64,000 nt of DNA from Pseudoflavonifractor phocaeensis (GTDB lineage Bacteria; Bacillota; Clostridia; Oscillospirales; Oscillospiraceae): positions 1-64,000 of the forward strand of contig NZ_JACLZC010000005.1 of assembly GCF_016901735.1 (NCBI RefSeq), in the 5' to 3' direction. Numbering within the stretch: position 1 is the stretch's first letter; each line of letters begins with the position of its first letter. The notes beneath the pieces are model-generated. The model saw nothing but the letters and a program-made list of their open reading frames with translations, had not been told where the DNA came from and ran no database searches. This document shows, piece after piece, positions 26,238 through 34,844 of the stretch. The translations under genes and the position numbers were made by a program.

Positions 26238-27737
26238 GTGAACGCCGTGATTTATGCCCGTTATTCCAGCGAGGGACAGCGAGATGAGAGCATTGACGGT
26301 CAGATCCGAGAGTGCATGGAATATTGCAAGCAGAACGGTATGACTGTAGTGAAGGAGTACATTGACCGCGCCCTTTCTGCCAAAACAGATAACCGCCCCG
26401 ACTTCCAGCGGATGATCAAGGACAGCGCCAAGGGGCTGTTTGATGTGGTTGTGGTCTGGAAGCTGGACCGTTTTGCCCGCAACCGTTACGACAGCGCCCA
26501 TTATAAGGCAGCCCTGAAAAAGAACGGAGTACGGGTAATTTCGGCCAAAGAGAATATTGCCGATGGGCCTGAGGGCATTATCTTGGAATCCATGCTGGAA
26601 GGGATGGCAGAGTACTATTCCGCTGAGCTTTCCGTAAAGGTCATCCGTGGCCACACAGAAAATGCGCTCAAGTGCAAGTACAATGGCGGCACGCCCACAT
26701 TTGGCTTTGCCATCGACGCAGACAAGCACTACCAGCCGGACCCGATCACCGCCCCCGTTGTGCTGGACATTTTCAAAATGTATGACACCGGCTCCACCAT
26801 GAAGCAGATTGTAGACTACCTGAACGATCTGGGTGTGACTACGGTGCGTGGCCGACCGGCTGACCTGAACTTTATCTCCGGGATTCTACATAACCGAAAG
26901 TATCTTGGAGAGTACAAGTACCGGGACATTGTGGTGCCCAACGGTATCCCTGCCCTGGTTCCGGCAGACCTGTTTGAGCGTGTGCAGGATCAGATGAAGA
27001 AAAATAAAAAAGCCCCAGCCCGGCATAAGGCTGAGGACGACTACCTGCTGACAACCAAGCTATTCTGTGGTACCTGCAAGGCCATGATGGTGGGCGAAAG
27101 CGGTACAAGCGGCACCCAAGGGAGAAAATACCACTATTACCGCTGTGTCAACAGCAAAAAGAGAAAAATCTGCACCGCCAAGCACAAAAGTGTTCGGAAA
27201 GAACCTCTGGAGCAGGCCGTGGTCAGTTCCGTCATGCGGAATATCATGGATGATGCCTTTGTTGAGTATTTTGTAGATCAGGCACTGGCCTTGCAAGGGC
27301 AAGAAAGTAATGAGCTGCCCTCCCTGCGTCGGCAACTGGCAGATACGGAGAAAGCAATCGACAATATGCTCAACGCTATCCAGGCAGGAATTTTCAATGC
27401 CTCCACCAAGCGCCGTTTGGACGAGCTGGAAGCCACCAAAGAAAAGCTGGAGCTGAGTATCATCAAGGAAGAAATGAAAAAGCCTCAGTTCACCAGAGAG
27501 CAGATTCAGTTCTACATCCTCCAGTACCGTAAAGTGGACACCAATACCTTGGAAGGTCGCAGACGGCTGATTGATGGCTTTGTTAACAGTGTGGTGGTCT
27601 ATGATGACTATATTCTCGTAACCTTCAACTACAAGGAGGGTGCGGAGCGGATCACCTTTGAACAGATTGAACGTTCGGATTTATCATCTCTCGGGGGACC
27701 ATACTTTGTGGTCACCTTGGAGAACAAGGTGGTCTGA
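26238..27737 (+). CDS. Large serine recombinase (integrase of the first element)
   Basis: A 499-residue large serine recombinase. Catalytic domain 1-150: A-R-Y-S-S-E (nucleophile Ser near residue 9-10), then L-D-R-F-A-R-N-R. A recombinase domain follows near 170-270 (I-S-G-I-L-H-N-R-K-Y-L-G-E). The zinc ribbon is C-G-T-C (near 278) with C-V and C-T further on, and a coiled coil lies near 360-420. It integrates and excises DNA by staggered cuts at att sites. The start is GTG 26238 behind AAGGGGG. Most likely it moves the MobV element; its att sites were not identified. Confidence 0.9.
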   Translation: MNAVIYARYSSEGQRDESIDGQIRECMEYCKQNGMTVVKEYIDRALSAKTDNRPDFQRMIKDSAKGLFDVVVVWKLDRFARNRYDSAHYKAALKKNGVRVISAKENIADGPEGIILESMLEGMAEYYSAELSVKVIRGHTENALKCKYNGGTPTFGFAIDADKHYQPDPITAPVVLDIFKMYDTGSTMKQIVDYLNDLGVTTVRGRPADLNFISGILHNRKYLGEYKYRDIVVPNGIPALVPADLFERVQDQMKKNKKAPARHKAEDDYLLTTKLFCGTCKAMMVGESGTSGTQGRKYHYYRCVNSKKRKICTAKHKSVRKEPLEQAVVSSVMRNIMDDAFVEYFVDQALALQGQESNELPSLRRQLADTEKAIDNMLNAIQAGIFNASTKRRLDELEATKEKLELSIIKEEMKKPQFTREQIQFYILQYRKVDTNTLEGRRRLIDGFVNSVVVYDDYILVTFNYKEGAERITFEQIERSDLSSLGGPYFVVTLENKVV

Positions 27738-27778
27738 GGAACACCCCTGATTTATCAGGGGTGTTCCTCGTTTTTTCT
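27735..27778 (+). terminator. Terminator after the serine recombinase
   Basis: GAGGAACACCCCTGA pairs with TCAGGGGTGTTCCTC, then GTTTTTTCT. It is among the strongest terminators in the window. Confidence 0.93.
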
Positions 27779-27908
27779 CTAATATGCTAGTTAGAAAAGC
27801 ACCGTGAACGATTGAAATTGCACCAATATTTTGAGGAGACAAATAGTAGCTACATTTTCTGATTTTAGGTGGATGTTACTTTTCTCACGCGAAAACCTAT
27901 GCTTTCAA

Positions 27909-27947
27909 AAAGTGGTGCAACCTCACAGATGCACCACTTTTATTTTT
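27909..27947. terminator. Terminator-like stem near the junction of the two elements
   Basis: AAAGTGGTGC pairs with GCACCACTTT, followed by TATTTTT. It lies in the gene-free junction 27779-28056, where one element ends and the next begins. Confidence 0.65.
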
Positions 27948-27976
27948 CCCATTCACAAGGATACGTACAGACAGGA

Positions 27977-28028
27977 AAAAGCGCCGCAGCAGTCGGAAAT
28001 TATAATTCAGATTGCCTGCGACGCTTTT
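27977..28028 (-). terminator. Terminator of the recombinase operon
   Basis: On the minus strand AAAAGCG-T-CGCAG pairs with CTGCGGCGCTTTT, ending in five T. It lies about 30 bases beyond the recombinase stop at 28057. Confidence 0.7.
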
Positions 28029-28056
28029 ATTTGTAATGTGCTATGGTAGTGTACGA

Positions 28057-29337
28057 TCAGATTATGACTTCTGCTTCTCTACCATCAATCATGTGAAAAA
28101 TCAGCCGTCTATCTGGATAAACCATAACGACTTCCACCATCTCATTCCAAAGGTTTTCATGAGATTGGCCACCCCTGATGCCAAGTTCCTGACAGATGCG
28201 CTCAAACGCCATCTCGATTTCAATTTCGCGCAAGATTGGTGTCTTGCACTTTTCGGCACCGGCATAGCGGCGGTTGCAGTACCAGATATCGTAACGCTTC
28301 GTGTTTTCGCGGTTGTGCCAGACTTTGTGCCCATAAAAGCCGCCGCAGTCTGCACAAATCAACTTATTGCTAAGCGGGCTATTATCCCGAAACCGTGCCT
28401 TGTATCCTCGCCGGTGCTCCAACCTCTTCTGAACAAGGTCGAAAATCTCTGGAGAAATAATTGGTTCGTGCGAATTCTCAATGTGGTATTGTGGCAATTC
28501 GCCGTCATTTTTCCTCGTTTTCTTGCTGAGATAGTCCACTGTGTAGCTCTTTTGCAGCAGAGCTTCTCCCTTATACTTCTCGTTTCTGAGGATATTTTCA
28601 ACTGTAGATACTGGCCATCGCGACTTGCCTGTTGGCGTTGGAACTCCTTGCTCGGTCAGGTAATCGGCAATGTGACGGATTGATTTTCCAGACAGAAACA
28701 TATCATAGATCTGTCGGACGATCGCAGCTTCCTCCTCAACGATTTCCGGATAGCCATCTGCTCCTTTTTTGTAGCCGAGAAAGTGCTTGTAGGGCAGAAA
28801 TACTTTTCCATCTCTCATGCTTTTCTGTTGCCCCCAGCGGACATTCTCGCTGATAGATCGGCTTTCCTCCTGCGCCAAAGAGCTCATAATGGCAAGCATC
28901 ACTTCACATTTGGGGTCGAGCGTATGTAAATTCTCTTTTTCAAAGACTACCTCTACACCTACACCCTTGAGCTCCCGTACGGTTTGAAGTGTATCAACCG
29001 TATTTCGGGCAAAGCGGGAAATGGACTTGGTCAGGATTAGATCAATACCACCCTCTAAGGCAAGGCTGATCATCCGATTAAAGCTCTCTCGGTTTTTCGT
29101 GTTCGTGCCGGTAATACCTCGGTCTGCGAACACTCCAACGAACTCCCAGTTAGGATTGCTCTGGATATGGCGGGTGTAAAAATCCACCTGTGCCTCATAA
29201 CTGGATTCCTGTTCATCCTGCTCTGTAGAAACACGAGCGTATGCGGCAACACGCAGGCGTTGGCCAACAGCTTCCTCCGCTTTCTGTATTTTTGATTTTA
29301 GCGCAGGTACAACCGTGATCGTTCGTTCTTTCTTCAT
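28057..29337 (-). CDS. Serine recombinase 2 of the second element
   Basis: A 426-residue serine recombinase. The catalytic motif is A-A-Y-A-R-V-S-T-E-Q (Ser near residue 37), then S-R-F-A-R-N-T near 110, a recombinase domain near 190-290 and a zinc ribbon (C-A-D-C-G-G, then C near 350). Its start overlaps the stop of recombinase 1 by 4 bases. Sets of adjacent serine recombinases occur in some Firmicute integrative elements and probably act together. Confidence 0.9.
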   Translation of the reverse strand: MKKERTITVVPALKSKIQKAEEAVGQRLRVAAYARVSTEQDEQESSYEAQVDFYTRHIQSNPNWEFVGVFADRGITGTNTKNRESFNRMISLALEGGIDLILTKSISRFARNTVDTLQTVRELKGVGVEVVFEKENLHTLDPKCEVMLAIMSSLAQEESRSISENVRWGQQKSMRDGKVFLPYKHFLGYKKGADGYPEIVEEEAAIVRQIYDMFLSGKSIRHIADYLTEQGVPTPTGKSRWPVSTVENILRNEKYKGEALLQKSYTVDYLSKKTRKNDGELPQYHIENSHEPIISPEIFDLVQKRLEHRRGYKARFRDNSPLSNKLICADCGGFYGHKVWHNRENTKRYDIWYCNRRYAGAEKCKTPILREIEIEMAFERICQELGIRGGQSHENLWNEMVEVVMVYPDRRLIFHMIDGREAEVII

Positions 29338-30650
29338 TGTTCCTCCTTGTGATATCGCTGGAGAGTCCGTTCCCGGGCTCTCTGTTTCATTTCCGGTGTC
29401 CAGCTCAGGCTCCGTGATGGATGCTCCCAGAACACATCTACCTCTGATTCGTCTCTGAGGATGAAGGTCAGATGATTGTGCTCCGGCACAAAAATCTCCT
29501 TAATCCTCTCCTCCAGAAGCCCCCGGTCTACTTTATCGACCTCCAAGACCTCCTTTGTTTTACTGATCAGGATGTCCTCTGGAATCTTTTGTGAGGGACA
29601 CACGGCTTTCCCAAAGCTGTAAAAGCTAGGACACACCCAAACCGCTTTGTCGTATTGTTTTAGGTTTGTGCGGTGATATCCATATAACCGCCCACAACAG
29701 CCACAGCGGATTAGGCCATGAAACAGGTGGTACGGTCTAATTATTTCTGTGCCTTTCCTGTTGCCTGGGATTGCTCTTGCCTGCAGCTCAGCCTGAACGG
29801 AGTCAAAGGTTTCCTGGTCAATAATCGCTTCATGACTGTTGCTGACATAATAAACTGGTCTTTCTCCACGATTCATTTGGCTTCTTTTGGCTCGAAAATC
29901 TGGACAAAAGGTTTTTTGTAACACCATATTTCCGGTGTACTTTTCATTAGTGAGTATTTTCCTAATCGAAGTTCTTGACCATGTGTTCCCGTTATCCGGT
30001 TGGACGCCTTGCAGAATCAGCTTTTTTGCGATTGCATGCTGTCCCATACCCGAAAGATAGTCGGCAAAAATTTGGCGCACAATGGCCGCTTCCTCCGGAA
30101 TGACCACCAAATCTCCGTCAATGAATCGATAACCTAACATTTTCCCTCCCCAAGGTTCGCCGTTCTGAAATCTTTTCTGAATACGCCATCTTTGATTTTC
30201 GCTGGCAGAGCGTGCTTCCTCCTCTGCATAGATAGCCAGCAGAGAAATCATTAACTCGCCATCTGGGCTGATGGAATGCATGTCTTCTTTCTCGAAATAG
30301 CAGTCGATACCCAGCAGTTTCAATTCGCGGATTGTCTGTAAAAGTACTACAATGTTTCGGGCAAAGCGTGTAATAGATTTTGTAACAACAAGATCAATTT
30401 TTCCATCCCGGCAGTCCCGCAGCATTCGCTGGAACTCTGGTCGGTTATCTGTTGTCCCGGAAATTCCGTTGTCAGAATAAATTGAGATCAAGTCCCAATC
30501 TGGGTGTACCGCTACATAATCGCGGTAATACTCGATCTGCGCCTCCAATGAGTGGAAAGCGGCATCTTTATCAGATGACACGCGGGCATAGGCCGCCACA
30601 CGAATTCTTTTTTGTTCTTTCGGCTTTGCCGGTATCTTTGTTATTTTCAC
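29334..30650 (-). CDS. Serine recombinase 1 of the second element
   Basis: A 438-residue serine recombinase. A-A-Y-A-R-V-S-S-D carries the catalytic serine near residue 25; T-R-F-A-R-N-I is near 99; the recombinase domain has I-R-K-I-L-T-N-E-K-Y-T-G near 230; the zinc ribbon is C-G-C-C-G-R near 318. It is clearly paralogous to the following recombinase. Both look catalytically intact. It lies 52 bases after the small third gene. Confidence 0.9.
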   Translation of the reverse strand: MKITKIPAKPKEQKRIRVAAYARVSSDKDAAFHSLEAQIEYYRDYVAVHPDWDLISIYSDNGISGTTDNRPEFQRMLRDCRDGKIDLVVTKSITRFARNIVVLLQTIRELKLLGIDCYFEKEDMHSISPDGELMISLLAIYAEEEARSASENQRWRIQKRFQNGEPWGGKMLGYRFIDGDLVVIPEEAAIVRQIFADYLSGMGQHAIAKKLILQGVQPDNGNTWSRTSIRKILTNEKYTGNMVLQKTFCPDFRAKRSQMNRGERPVYYVSNSHEAIIDQETFDSVQAELQARAIPGNRKGTEIIRPYHLFHGLIRCGCCGRLYGYHRTNLKQYDKAVWVCPSFYSFGKAVCPSQKIPEDILISKTKEVLEVDKVDRGLLEERIKEIFVPEHNHLTFILRDESEVDVFWEHPSRSLSWTPEMKQRARERTLQRYHKEEQ

Positions 30651-30702
30651 AGTTTGTACCTCCTGACGCTATTCATCACTCAGATCTCGAAAACAATCCA
30701 GT

Positions 30703-31104
30703 CTATTTTGCAATAACCTTCCTCCGCGCTTTCCACCACTCGATGCGGCAGAATTCCGAACAGAAATTCTGACCCTTCCGACCGTCAATGATCTTGTGAC
30801 AATACCGGCAGATCGGCGCATTCAGCTTCTCCGCCTTTGTTTTCCGCAAGCCGGTCGCTCCGAACCCTTTGCGTCTACAAACAGACTTTACGGTATTGGG
30901 AGACAATCCAAGCTCCCGGCCAATAAAGCTGTACGGATAATTTTTCCGCCGCAGAGCGGCAATCTGTTCTAATTGTTGTCCCGTCATTGTTTCTCTCCTT
31001 TCCCCGACAATATCTTTCGCTTGATCGGTGACCTGCGTGTCTGTTGCCACCCTGCAATAGACCGCAACTCGTAAACTTTTCTGATTCAGGTAGTCGTTAC
31101 GCAT
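30703..31104 (-). CDS. Small resolvase-remnant / HTH / zinc-finger protein
   Basis: A 133-residue protein and the first gene of the recombinase set. Its start (L-R-V-A-V-Y-C-R-V-A-T-D-T-Q) copies the first strand of a serine recombinase, but the catalytic serine position is alanine and the rest of the catalytic domain is missing. A helix-turn-helix follows (L-G-L-S-P-N-T-V-K-S-V-C), then a zinc-binding C-x2-C ... C-x3-C segment. It is probably a DNA-binding helper of the two recombinases, not an enzyme. ATG 31104 follows TAAGGAGG. Confidence 0.75.
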   Translation of the reverse strand: MRNDYLNQKSLRVAVYCRVATDTQVTDQAKDIVGERRETMTGQQLEQIAALRRKNYPYSFIGRELGLSPNTVKSVCRRKGFGATGLRKTKAEKLNAPICRYCHKIIDGRKGQNFCSEFCRIEWWKARRKVIAK

Positions 31105-31121
31105 GCTGCGCCTCCTTAGAA

Positions 31122-31150
31122 AATCCCCGGCCCGTAATGAGCCGGGGATT
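31122..31150. other. Intergenic stem-loop
   Basis: AATCCCCGGC pairs with GCCGGGGATT. It lies between the DUF4314 gene and the recombinase set; there is no T-run, so it could be an RNA-processing or attenuator structure. A similar stem sits at 34807-34830. Confidence 0.5.
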
Positions 31151-31166
31151 CGTAATGTACGCCCAC

Positions 31167-31391
31167 TCAGATTTTGCGGATATGATCCTCGCCATAGACA
31201 ACGCCAAGGCCGGAGCCACAATCCCAGTTGACGAATATGGTGCCGGTGTCGTCCACCATGGAAACCGTTCCACGGTCACCGGGCTTCAGCTTCGTGTAGG
31301 GATCGTTCATGTTGATCAGCTCCACCCGTGTGCCTTGGGGGTAACTTTTCCGCAACTGCTCCACGATATCTCTGCTTGGCAAACCAATCAT
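31167..31391 (-). CDS. DUF4314 domain protein
   Basis: A 74-residue small protein typical of Clostridia integrative elements. An SH3-like core is suggested by G-T-R-V-E-L, D-R-G-T-V and F-V-N-W-D-C-G-S-G-L. Function unknown. Its ATG overlaps the previous stop (ATGA at 31388-31391) and is preceded by GAGGAGGAG. Confidence 0.75.
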   Translation of the reverse strand: MIGLPSRDIVEQLRKSYPQGTRVELINMNDPYTKLKPGDRGTVSMVDDTGTIFVNWDCGSGLGVVYGEDHIRKI

Positions 31392-31570
31392 TCAAACTCC
31401 TCCTCTTCATCCGGAACCGGAACCTCTGCAATCGGGAAAACGTCATAATTGCCGTTTCCTCCAAGTGCCTGACGCAGTTCCGCCTGTTTCTGTGGTGTCA
31501 GGTCATCCCAAAAGATCGGGATGACCTCGTGGCAGAAGAGCCTCATGAACTTTTGCTTAATCGCAAACAT
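31388..31570 (-). CDS. Small acidic-tailed protein of the second element
   Basis: A 60-residue protein with a basic, aromatic start and an acidic tail (D-E-E-E-E-F-E). No family recognised. AGAAGGAGGAAG precedes ATG 31570; it overlaps the gene before it by 14 bases and the one after by 4, so translation is coupled along the run. Confidence 0.65.
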   Translation of the reverse strand: MFAIKQKFMRLFCHEVIPIFWDDLTPQKQAELRQALGGNGNYDVFPIAEVPVPDEEEEFE

Positions 31571-32564
31571 TGGCTTCCTCCTTCTCCGCAGTTTCAGCTT
31601 TGCCTTTCGGCGGTGCGCCGTAACGCCAGCCGCTGTTGCCGGTGAGATGCTTCATCATCAGCTTTCTCGCCAGCGCAAACGCAGCGCCTTTCATCCCCAG
31701 GCGCACCATGAAGATACGCATGGCGAAGCGGTCGTTGTCGCCGTCGTAGGGCTTGTCCAGAATGCGGGTCTGCTCACTGGCCATCTGGCAGAGGGCCGTG
31801 ATGAACTGCGCGTAAGCAGCCGCCTCGCCATCTACACCCGTGAGGGTGAACCACGGGAAAGCAACCTCTTCCTCCGTGACTTCAATAGGCAGAGCGTCGG
31901 CAATCACGGCGCGCCTGAACAGCATCTCCTTGTTGGAGACGATCAGCTTCAATCGTTCCAGCGCATCGTCCGTAAGGGTTTTGCGCGGAATGCTGACGGT
32001 GAGCTTGTTGCCCTCCGCCTCAGCAACGGGAACATCCTCCGCTGTGCCATCCGGAGCGTCATCGCTGCGGACGGCAGAAACCTCGGGTTCCTTTTCAGTG
32101 TCATTCTCATCATTGGGAAGATTTTCGGATACCTCCGGGGCATCATCGGCCTCATCGGGTTGGGCGGGATCCGCTTCGCCCTCTTCCGCCGTATCGGGCC
32201 TTTCCGCGCCCTCTGTGGCCTCCATAGCCTCCGCCTCGGGTTGGGCGGAGGCTGCGGCCTCCGGCGCGACGTCGGGCGTTTCTGCCGGGATTTCGGCGGG
32301 GGCGTCCTCTTTGGGAAGATCCGCCTGCGCCTCACCCTCCGGGATAAAGCCCCGTTCTTTCAGCTTCTCAACCACCAGGGCAACCGCCTCCTGCGCCAAT
32401 GCAGGCGGGTAAAAGATCACGCCGTTTTTATCCACGGTGTAATCGCCCACACGATAGGCAAAGGTCGGCGCTCCGGCATAGGCCGCTTCGGAGAAGGTGA
32501 TCTCGGAGAGCGCCTCTACCAGCGCCTTGCGTTCTTTTCCTGTAACACGAAAATTGATGTTCAT
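31557..32564 (-). CDS. Element-encoded protein with a long acidic linker
   Basis: A 335-residue protein. Residues 1-75 form a compact domain, 76-185 are a very biased Ala/Glu/Pro/Asp linker, and 186-335 form a second domain with T-L-T-D-D-A-L-E-R-L and a basic C-terminal helix. Related genes in Clostridia elements carry the label virulence-related protein without evidence. ATG 32564 follows ATGGAGG. Role unknown. Confidence 0.65.
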   Translation of the reverse strand: MNINFRVTGKERKALVEALSEITFSEAAYAGAPTFAYRVGDYTVDKNGVIFYPPALAQEAVALVVEKLKERGFIPEGEAQADLPKEDAPAEIPAETPDVAPEAAASAQPEAEAMEATEGAERPDTAEEGEADPAQPDEADDAPEVSENLPNDENDTEKEPEVSAVRSDDAPDGTAEDVPVAEAEGNKLTVSIPRKTLTDDALERLKLIVSNKEMLFRRAVIADALPIEVTEEEVAFPWFTLTGVDGEAAAYAQFITALCQMASEQTRILDKPYDGDNDRFAMRIFMVRLGMKGAAFALARKLMMKHLTGNSGWRYGAPPKGKAETAEKEEANVCD

Positions 32565-32591
32565 TATTAACCTCCATTTCTTTTGTGTAAA

Positions 32592-32933
32592 TCATTCGTA
32601 CTCCAGCACATCGTCATCCGTCACAAGGAAGTGACGCTCGGTCAGAAACGTGCCTCTCCAGATCTCCTGCTCCGGCAGGGATTCGCAGAAGCGAATGACC
32701 GCCCGAGCCAGCCCTTTGTGCGCGCCCTTCGGGAACCTGTCCCAGCCGCGCTCATAGGCCGCGATCTCACCGGAAGCCTGTTTGCCGCGAATGTGCAGCT
32801 TGATCACCCTGCCGCAGTCGATCCCGAAGCCGGAATTTTCGTCACAGACCTTTGCTTCAAAGGGATAATCGTCTACTGCACCCAGCAGCCAAATGCCGTC
32901 CTCGGTGTGAACCGTGATTTTATGATCTGCCAT
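32592..32933 (-). CDS. Hypothetical protein of the second element
   Basis: A 113-residue protein, predicted beta-rich at the start (I-T-V-H-T-E-D-G-I-W-L-L-G) with a helix containing A-R-A-V-I-R-F-C-E-S-L. No enzyme motif. Similar proteins occur beside DUF5049 genes in related elements. ATG 32933 follows GAGGAG. Confidence 0.65.
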   Translation of the reverse strand: MADHKITVHTEDGIWLLGAVDDYPFEAKVCDENSGFGIDCGRVIKLHIRGKQASGEIAAYERGWDRFPKGAHKGLARAVIRFCESLPEQEIWRGTFLTERHFLVTDDDVLEYE

Positions 32934-32940
32934 CGCCGCC

Positions 32941-33120
32941 TCACTCCTCGGAGCCGGTCATAATGAAGTGCCAATATTCTTTGCTGTGCTCCTCCAGATA
33001 AATGACCAGCTCATAGTAGCCTTCGCGGTTGGCAATGTACTGCACCATACGGGTATCGATCATATTGGTCTCGCCGCTGTCGCGAATCGCCAGAATCTGC
33101 TCCCTGATTTTCTCTGTCAT
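32941..33120 (-). CDS. DUF5049 domain protein, copy 1
   Basis: A 59-residue protein beginning M-T-E-K-I-R-E-Q-I-L-A-I-R-D-S-G-E-T-N-M, the DUF5049 hallmark. Function unknown. It follows GAAGGAGG. A diverged paralogue lies at 34514-34696; the two agree at most of the first 20 positions, showing duplication within the element. Confidence 0.8.
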   Translation of the reverse strand: MTEKIREQILAIRDSGETNMIDTRMVQYIANREGYYELVIYLEEHSKEYWHFIMTGSEE

Positions 33121-33134
33121 AGTAAATTCCTCCT

Positions 33135-34130
33135 TCAAGTGTGTACACAGTAATAGAGGCACGGGTAGCCATTCCTGACTCCTTCATGCAGAATCAGGCC
33201 GCCGTTTTTGGGGCAGCCGCTCTTCGTGGTAAAGAAAAAGCTATCTTTGCCATCCGGATACAAAGTCACCGTCTCATTCGCCCAGCGGAAGCAGTCCCGC
33301 AGCCCTTTGGACAGAGCCCGACGCTTCTGCTTGTCCTTGACGATCTCTCGGATCGTTCTGGCAGCATGACAGGTGATGATCCTGGCACAGGGCTCAGGTG
33401 GGATATACAGATACTTTTGCGTCTCTCCGTCATCCAGAACCAGCTGGACTGAAAGAAGCGGGATCGTGATATCCTGCCGGAAGCCTTTTACGCTGTCGTC
33501 TCCGCAGGTGCTCAGCCACGCAAAGGAAAATTGCAGGCTGTCTACTCCGCGCACGATCTTGACGTAATCGCCGCAATCGGACTCAAACTTCACTGCGCCA
33601 ATCTCTGCCTCCAACAACCACCGCAGGATAACCTCCTTGATGAGGAATCTGCCGTGGCTGCCGTGTTTTCGGCAGTAGGTCTTTACCCCGACAAACTGAT
33701 TGCTCCTGACGAGCTTCACCAGTATGTTGGGGGAAAGCTCATGCCAGGGCGCTTTGCGTAAAATACGCTCGGCAGGCTGTTCTGTCTCCCATCCGGGAAC
33801 CTCAGCCAGCTTGTCGTATTCGTCCGCAATTTGCTCCAGCCAGCGTTCCAGATCCTCCAGAGATTGGCCCGTCCAGCGCGGTGCGCCGAAGGGCTTTTCA
33901 TAGGTGCCGTCGCCGTATGCGGTGAGCTCCAGTGATTCATCGGTTACGATGAACTTGCCCTTGTAGGCATAGAGGAACATTACGCCCTCCATGTACCGGA
34001 TCACCCGCCACGCTTTATGACTAAAGGTGCCGGGAAACCGGAGCTCAATGGCGGTCACCGCCGCCTGTGGATCATTCCGGTCAATTCCGGGATTGATCTG
34101 CTTGGCAAAAGGAATGACCTGATGTTTCAA
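33135..34130 (-). CDS. Hypothetical protein of the second element (TTG start)
   Basis: A 331-residue mixed alpha/beta protein with no recognised motif. It has several Cys/His pairs near the end (C-H-A-A-R, S-G-C-P-K) but no clear zinc finger. The start is unclear: TTG 34130 is preceded by AAAGGGGGTG at good spacing and overlaps the stop of a 23-codon frame by TTGA; ATG 34172 has no ribosome site. I prefer TTG. Confidence 0.6.
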   Translation of the reverse strand: MKHQVIPFAKQINPGIDRNDPQAAVTAIELRFPGTFSHKAWRVIRYMEGVMFLYAYKGKFIVTDESLELTAYGDGTYEKPFGAPRWTGQSLEDLERWLEQIADEYDKLAEVPGWETEQPAERILRKAPWHELSPNILVKLVRSNQFVGVKTYCRKHGSHGRFLIKEVILRWLLEAEIGAVKFESDCGDYVKIVRGVDSLQFSFAWLSTCGDDSVKGFRQDITIPLLSVQLVLDDGETQKYLYIPPEPCARIITCHAARTIREIVKDKQKRRALSKGLRDCFRWANETVTLYPDGKDSFFFTTKSGCPKNGGLILHEGVRNGYPCLYYCVHT

Positions 34131-34198
34131 GATCGGCACCCCCTTTGCGCTTCCGGCCAACGGTTCTGCCATTTGCAAACAGGATCGCGTTCTACCAT
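34127..34198 (-). CDS. Possible 23-residue coupled small ORF
   Basis: ATG 34198 is preceded by GGAGGTGAAGGAG. The frame runs 23 codons and its TGA overlaps the TTG start of the next gene. It could be a leader peptide that sets ribosome loading. Codon support is minimal at this length. Confidence 0.4.
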   Translation of the reverse strand: MVERDPVCKWQNRWPEAQRGCRS

Positions 34199-34282
34199 TT
34201 ACTCCTTCACCTCCAGTGTGATGGGGTGGTCGTATGTACAGGCTCTGCGATATACGCAGAAAACTCCGTACATCGCGGCCAT
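34199..34282 (-). CDS. Possible 27-residue small ORF
   Basis: A frame from ATG 34282 (M-A-A-M-Y-G-V-F-C-V-Y-R-R) to TAA at 34199. The TAA directly abuts the ATG of the 23-codon frame, and the ribosome site of that frame lies within its last codons. It looks protein-like (aromatic strand, then an acidic tail), but its own ribosome site is weak. Confidence 0.35.
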   Translation of the reverse strand: MAAMYGVFCVYRRACTYDHPITLEVKE

Positions 34283-34368
34283 GCTGTTTGTGAGTATCCT
34301 CGCAGATTGCTAAGGTGCTTCCGGGCCTGGCCCGGACTGATGCGGCGCTTGCCGCAGGGATGGATGTT

Positions 34369-34454
34369 CCTCCTTTCTCAGTTAGATTTGATATTGTCGT
34401 GGTACCCCTTAACGGGGCAAGTCGTTTTGTTTGGGACAGGGGCTTGGGGTATGC
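34369..34454 (-). repeat. Conserved leader element, copy 1
   Basis: On the minus strand GCATACC, then AAACAAAAC, then the hairpin GCCCCGTTAAGGGGTACC, an A/C-rich stretch and AAAGGAGG. The same order occurs at 35901-35973. Between 34199 and 34369 are further short hairpins (34247-34263, 34320-34336), and no ATG follows the ribosome site directly. Confidence 0.6.
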
Positions 34455-34513
34455 AAGCGGAAAGACATGGAAGCCCGCTGAAGCTGGGATGTTGGTTTTA
34501 ATCCATTTTTGTG

Positions 34514-34696
34514 TTAAGGCTCCGCCTTGCCGGTGAGAATGAATTGCATGTACTCTTTGGGGCTTTCCTCAAGGAACACCACCAGCTCGTAAAACTCCAT
34601 CTCATGGGCAATCCGTTGTACCGCAGGCACATCAAACATGTTGCTGCGCCCGGTATCTCGGATCGCCAGAATTTGCTTTCGTATTTCTTCTGTCAT
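34514..34696 (-). CDS. DUF5049 domain protein, copy 2
   Basis: A 60-residue paralogue of the gene at 32941, beginning M-T-E-E-I-R-K-Q-I-L-A-I-R-D-T-G-R-S-N-M. ATG 34696 follows GAAAGGAA. Function unknown. An in-frame upstream extension opens with a GTG that overlaps a short frame ending C-E-stop, another sign of coupled micro-ORFs here. Confidence 0.8.
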   Translation of the reverse strand: MTEEIRKQILAIRDTGRSNMFDVPAVQRIAHEMEFYELVVFLEESPKEYMQFILTGKAEP

Positions 34697-34806
34697 GCGA
34701 TTCCTTTCGTAAAAGTTGATGAAGATGCACTCCGGCCTCAGCTTCACTCGCAGCCCCCGCTTACATACCACAAACCTCCATCGGCGCAGCCGACTGGCGT
34801 CATGGT

Positions 34807-34830
34807 GTCCCCGGCCCAGAATGGGCCGGG
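34807..34830. other. Intergenic stem-loop
   Basis: CCCCGGCCC pairs with GGGCCGGGG around AGAAT, in the 148-base gap between the 127-residue protein and DUF5049 copy 2. Same form as the stem at 31122-31150. Confidence 0.5.
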
Positions 34831-34844
34831 GGTGTGTAAGGTGC

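Larger units (their letters stand above)
10296..27950. mobile_element. First mobilizable element (MobV, D5 helicase, serine recombinase)
   Basis: Bounds are approximate. The left limit is the terminator after tRNA-Pro, and the right limit is the gene-free junction after the recombinase. Its genes form a mobilization and replication set plus a restriction cargo. No att repeat was found by eye at either end, so the exact ends and the insertion target are unknown. Confidence 0.6.
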
